A stretch of 64,000 nt of DNA from Halomonas sp. KG2 (GTDB taxonomy: Bacteria; Pseudomonadota; Gammaproteobacteria; Pseudomonadales; Halomonadaceae), in assembly GCA_030440445.1 (NCBI GenBank), contig CP098528.1, forward strand, positions 2,914,001-2,978,000. Reading direction: 5' to 3'. Below the pieces are notes generated by a model, which made no database searches, was not told the DNA's origin, and saw only the letters and a list, made by a program, of their open reading frames with translations. Position numbers and translations under genes: made by a program. Below are positions 62,150-64,000 of this stretch, one piece after another. The number at the start of each line of letters is the position of its first letter. The first letter of the stretch is position 1.

Positions 62150-62249
62150 GTCGTGGAATGAACGCTTACACATAGACCACGTCATAACACAACTGCCCTA
62201 CGCACTGTCAATGGCGCTGGTGAGCATTGCTGGCTTCTTAGTGTTGGGA
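62150..62249 (+). pseudogene. Fragment resembling the C-terminal part of an ion antiporter
   Basis: The plus strand reads WNERLHIDHVITQLPYALSM then ALVSIAGFLVLG up to the IS30 edge. The DHV.TQLPYAL pattern recalls NhaC-type sodium/proton antiporters. Only about 33 residues remain, cut by the IS66 remnant on one side and the IS30 element on the other. A tentative call. Confidence 0.35.
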
Positions 62250-63355
62250 GTCCTGAATTCAAGCAATAAGCGCAGCACCTGCGGTATCTAGGGCTCCTGA
62301 GTATTCCCCCAGAAACACCTGCGCCGGTGTTCGATAGCCGAGCCGTTTTCGGGGGCGGTCATTCAGCTTCATGACCACTTTGCGCAGCTTGGTATCGGTG
62401 ACCTGTCGGAAGTCCGTTCCCTTGGGGAAGTACTGCCGTATCAGGCCGTTGGTATTCTCGTTGGTCCCACGCTGCCCGGAGCAGTAGGGGTCGCAGAAGT
62501 ACGTCGACGCCGTCACCGCCTTGGCCACGGCTTCGTGGCCGGCAAATTCCGAGCCATTGTCCAGAGTAATAGTTTGGACAGCTCCCCGACGAGGCTTCAA
62601 CAGGCGGATCATGGCCGCTTGTGTCAGCTCCGCCGAGATCTTGGACAGTCGTGCCGCCAGCAGATAGCCGCTGCGACGCTCGACCAGCGTAACCAAGCCC
62701 GATTGCTTGTGCCCATGGATCACGGTGTCGCCCTCCCAGTGGCCGATGAAACGCCGGTCATCGACCTCAGCGGGGCGGCGCTCAATCCCTACCCTGTTGG
62801 GGATCTTGCCCAGCCCAGCGCTCTTGGCCTGGACGCGGTGCTTGCTGCGACGCTTGGGCTGACGGAGATGCCGCCAGAGATCACCCCCCCGTGCCTTGTC
62901 ATCCCAGATCAAGGAGTAGATCCATTGATGACTGACGCCGACGCCGGCCAATGGCGCTGTGAAGCCACTGATTTGCTGGGGGCTCCACTCCTCACGCAGC
63001 CGGCCGACAACGGCGGCAATCATGCTCGGCAGGCGCTTTGTCCACTTCCAGGCGGTACGGCGCCGATGGTCACTGAGAGCCTGAGCCTGCTCGGGATCAT
63101 AGCCATCGGAGGTCGCGTTGCGGCGCAGCTCACGACTGATCGTGCTGCTGTGGAGGCCCAACTCCCTGCCGATCTGCCGCTGGCTCATGCCCAAGTCATA
63201 GCGGGCGTGGATCTGGTATCGTTGGATCTGGGTCAGCTGTCGGTATCCCATGCTCTGCATCACTTTGGTCGGTGAGCCGAGAAGGGTACCGGCGCTGGCC
63301 CTCCTGCCTCCACCGTGCTGTCCAAAGTGCTGCGGTTATTCTATGAATCCAGGAC
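62250..63355 (-). mobile_element. Intact IS30-family insertion sequence
   Basis: About 1.1 kb. Terminal inverted repeats of about 26 bp: GTCCTGAATTCAAGC... at the left (62250) and the complement of CTATGAATCCAGGAC at the right (63341-63355), with several mismatches. GA stands outside both ends, a possible 2-bp target duplication. One intact transposase gene on the minus strand. It inserted into the antiporter-like fragment. Confidence 0.82.
62259..63260 (-). CDS. IS30 family transposase
   Basis: 333 residues. N-terminal helix-turn-helix MSQRQIGRELGLHSSTISRE, a second DNA-binding region WSPQQISGF, and a DDE core with GHWEGDTVIHGHKQ (first Asp), ITLDNGSEFAGHE (second Asp) and GTNENTNGLIRQYFPKGTDF (Glu). 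The end RPRKRLGYRTPAQVFLG is typical. Possible starts are GTG 63263, ATG 63260 and ATG 63251. Its stop lies inside the terminal repeat. Full length and probably functional. Confidence 0.95.
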   Translation of the reverse strand: MQSMGYRQLTQIQRYQIHARYDLGMSQRQIGRELGLHSSTISRELRRNATSDGYDPEQAQALSDHRRRTAWKWTKRLPSMIAAVVGRLREEWSPQQISGFTAPLAGVGVSHQWIYSLIWDDKARGGDLWRHLRQPKRRSKHRVQAKSAGLGKIPNRVGIERRPAEVDDRRFIGHWEGDTVIHGHKQSGLVTLVERRSGYLLAARLSKISAELTQAAMIRLLKPRRGAVQTITLDNGSEFAGHEAVAKAVTASTYFCDPYCSGQRGTNENTNGLIRQYFPKGTDFRQVTDTKLRKVVMKLNDRPRKRLGYRTPAQVFLGEYSGALDTAGAALIA

Positions 63356-63452
63356 GAAAAGGCCCGCCACCGCATCCGCACAGCTAGTTAGGCCGTGGCT
63401 AAGGCTGTGTCGGGCTATCCTGTGATGCGATCTGGACAATAAGGACAAAAAT

Positions 63453-63932
63453 TTAGAGGTGGGACCTGAGGAACCACGCCATTTTTTCATGCGTTACCAG
63501 CAGGTCTTCGAACAAGCTCGTCGTTCCGATATCATGCTGACGATCCGAGACGTTTCCGTGCTGCTCCCGTAGCTCTCGAATGACTGTTTCATGGTCTTCG
63601 AGCAGCTGGCCTAACATACCCTTCGCGTCGGGCAGGTCCTTGTGCTCGTCGAACTCATGAATCCGGGTGTGCTCATGAAAGCCCGCCATACTACCCGTAG
63701 AACGCTCTCCGAGCGCGCGAGCACGCTCGGCAATCATATCGATCTCACCGGCTAAGGTGCGATACTGATCTTCCAGAAGAAGGTGAAGGTCCCGGAAGTC
63801 GGAAGCTTGGACGTTCCAATGGCAGCATAGTGTCTTTGTATAGAGCACGAACACGTCAGATAGCACGTTGTTGAGTATCTTGGCCGAGTTCTTGCGATGG
63901 GCATCGCTGATTCCAATATTTGTCGATGGCAT
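63453..63932 (-). CDS. dps: DNA starvation/stationary phase protection protein Dps
   Basis: A 159-residue ferritin-like protein that forms a 12-mer, oxidises and stores iron and can shield DNA. The ferroxidase site is spread over KTLCCHWNVQASDFRDLHLL and EDQYRTLAGEIDMIAERARA, with the expected His, Asp and Glu. GGAGAGCGAC precedes the ATG. No regulator site can be read in the 68 bases before the window end. The 3' flank (63356-63452) carries no obvious terminator. Confidence 0.93.
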   Translation of the reverse strand: MPSTNIGISDAHRKNSAKILNNVLSDVFVLYTKTLCCHWNVQASDFRDLHLLLEDQYRTLAGEIDMIAERARALGERSTGSMAGFHEHTRIHEFDEHKDLPDAKGMLGQLLEDHETVIRELREQHGNVSDRQHDIGTTSLFEDLLVTHEKMAWFLRSHL

Positions 63933-64000
63933 GTCGCTCTCCTTTCCCAGTGCTGGTCGGTTAGTTGCTTGGTAGCGGTACGGCTCGGGCTGAAAGCATG

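Noticed and set aside
62535..63275. 246-residue plus-strand frame over the IS30 transposase
   Set aside because: It is the complement of the intact IS30 transposase and has no independent support.

Overview
The window looks like a chromosomal segment of a moderately halophilic gammaproteobacterium of the Halomonadaceae (Halomonas/Vreelandella type). This is inferred from protein resemblance, the acidic proteome, a glucosylglycerate osmolyte pathway and gammaproteobacterial gene order such as nudE / yrfG-hslR-hslO / pckA and tesA / ybbA-ybbP. No rRNA, tRNA or CRISPR array was seen.

Layout. 1-7 kb: end of rppH, a HAD phosphatase, malate dehydrogenase and an RND efflux pair. 7-9.9 kb: a repeat island with a heptamer array, REP palindromes, a REP-associated tyrosine transposase (RAYT) and an IS110/IS1111-type insertion sequence sitting inside a REP unit. 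9.9-28.6 kb: core genes, mostly on the minus strand: rsd, dsbB-gshA, tex, a Tat-exported MsrB, pckA, hslO-hslR-yrfG, nudE, a YdgJ-like oxidoreductase, ilvD, an Aer-like chemoreceptor and a Lon protease. 28.7-35.5 kb: a DUF945 protein and the operon nrdR-ribD-ribBA-ribH-nusB-thiL-pgpA. 35.7-38.5 kb: a GH13_18 phosphorylase (probably glucosylglycerate phosphorylase) and dsbG.

38.5-44.7 kb is a sulfur-redox block: thiosulfate dehydrogenase tsdA with its cytochrome partner tsdB, a QseBC-like two-component system, two YeeE/YedE transporter halves, a DUF2892 membrane protein and a Blh/ETHE1-like metallo-hydrolase. 45-47.1 kb holds gpgS-gpgP, which would make glucosylglycerate, so synthesis and phosphorolysis of this osmolyte lie about 8 kb apart. 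A candidate trans-acting sRNA with its own promoter and terminator follows at 47.4 kb. Then come an orphan MotB-like protein, a FlgO-like fragment, a GT32 glycosyltransferase, glyA, a periplasmic protein of unknown function, and ybbP-ybbA divergent from tesA.

From 57 kb the region is accessory and decaying: an internally deleted IS5 remnant, an EamA permease broken by one amber codon, a SelW-like protein, a short LOV photoreceptor preceded by four 16-bp palindromic tandem repeats, a PA3496-like small protein, a MITE-like element, a decapitated helicase, a truncated IS66 transposase, an antiporter-like fragment, an intact IS30-family element and dps.

Repeats are unusually varied. Two separate palindromic families are present: the RAYT-linked REPs, and a roughly 100-bp element found between two convergent gene pairs. 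In addition there are 7-, 15-, 16- and 128-bp tandem arrays. All function calls come from reading the translated sequence and recalling family features; no database search was possible.
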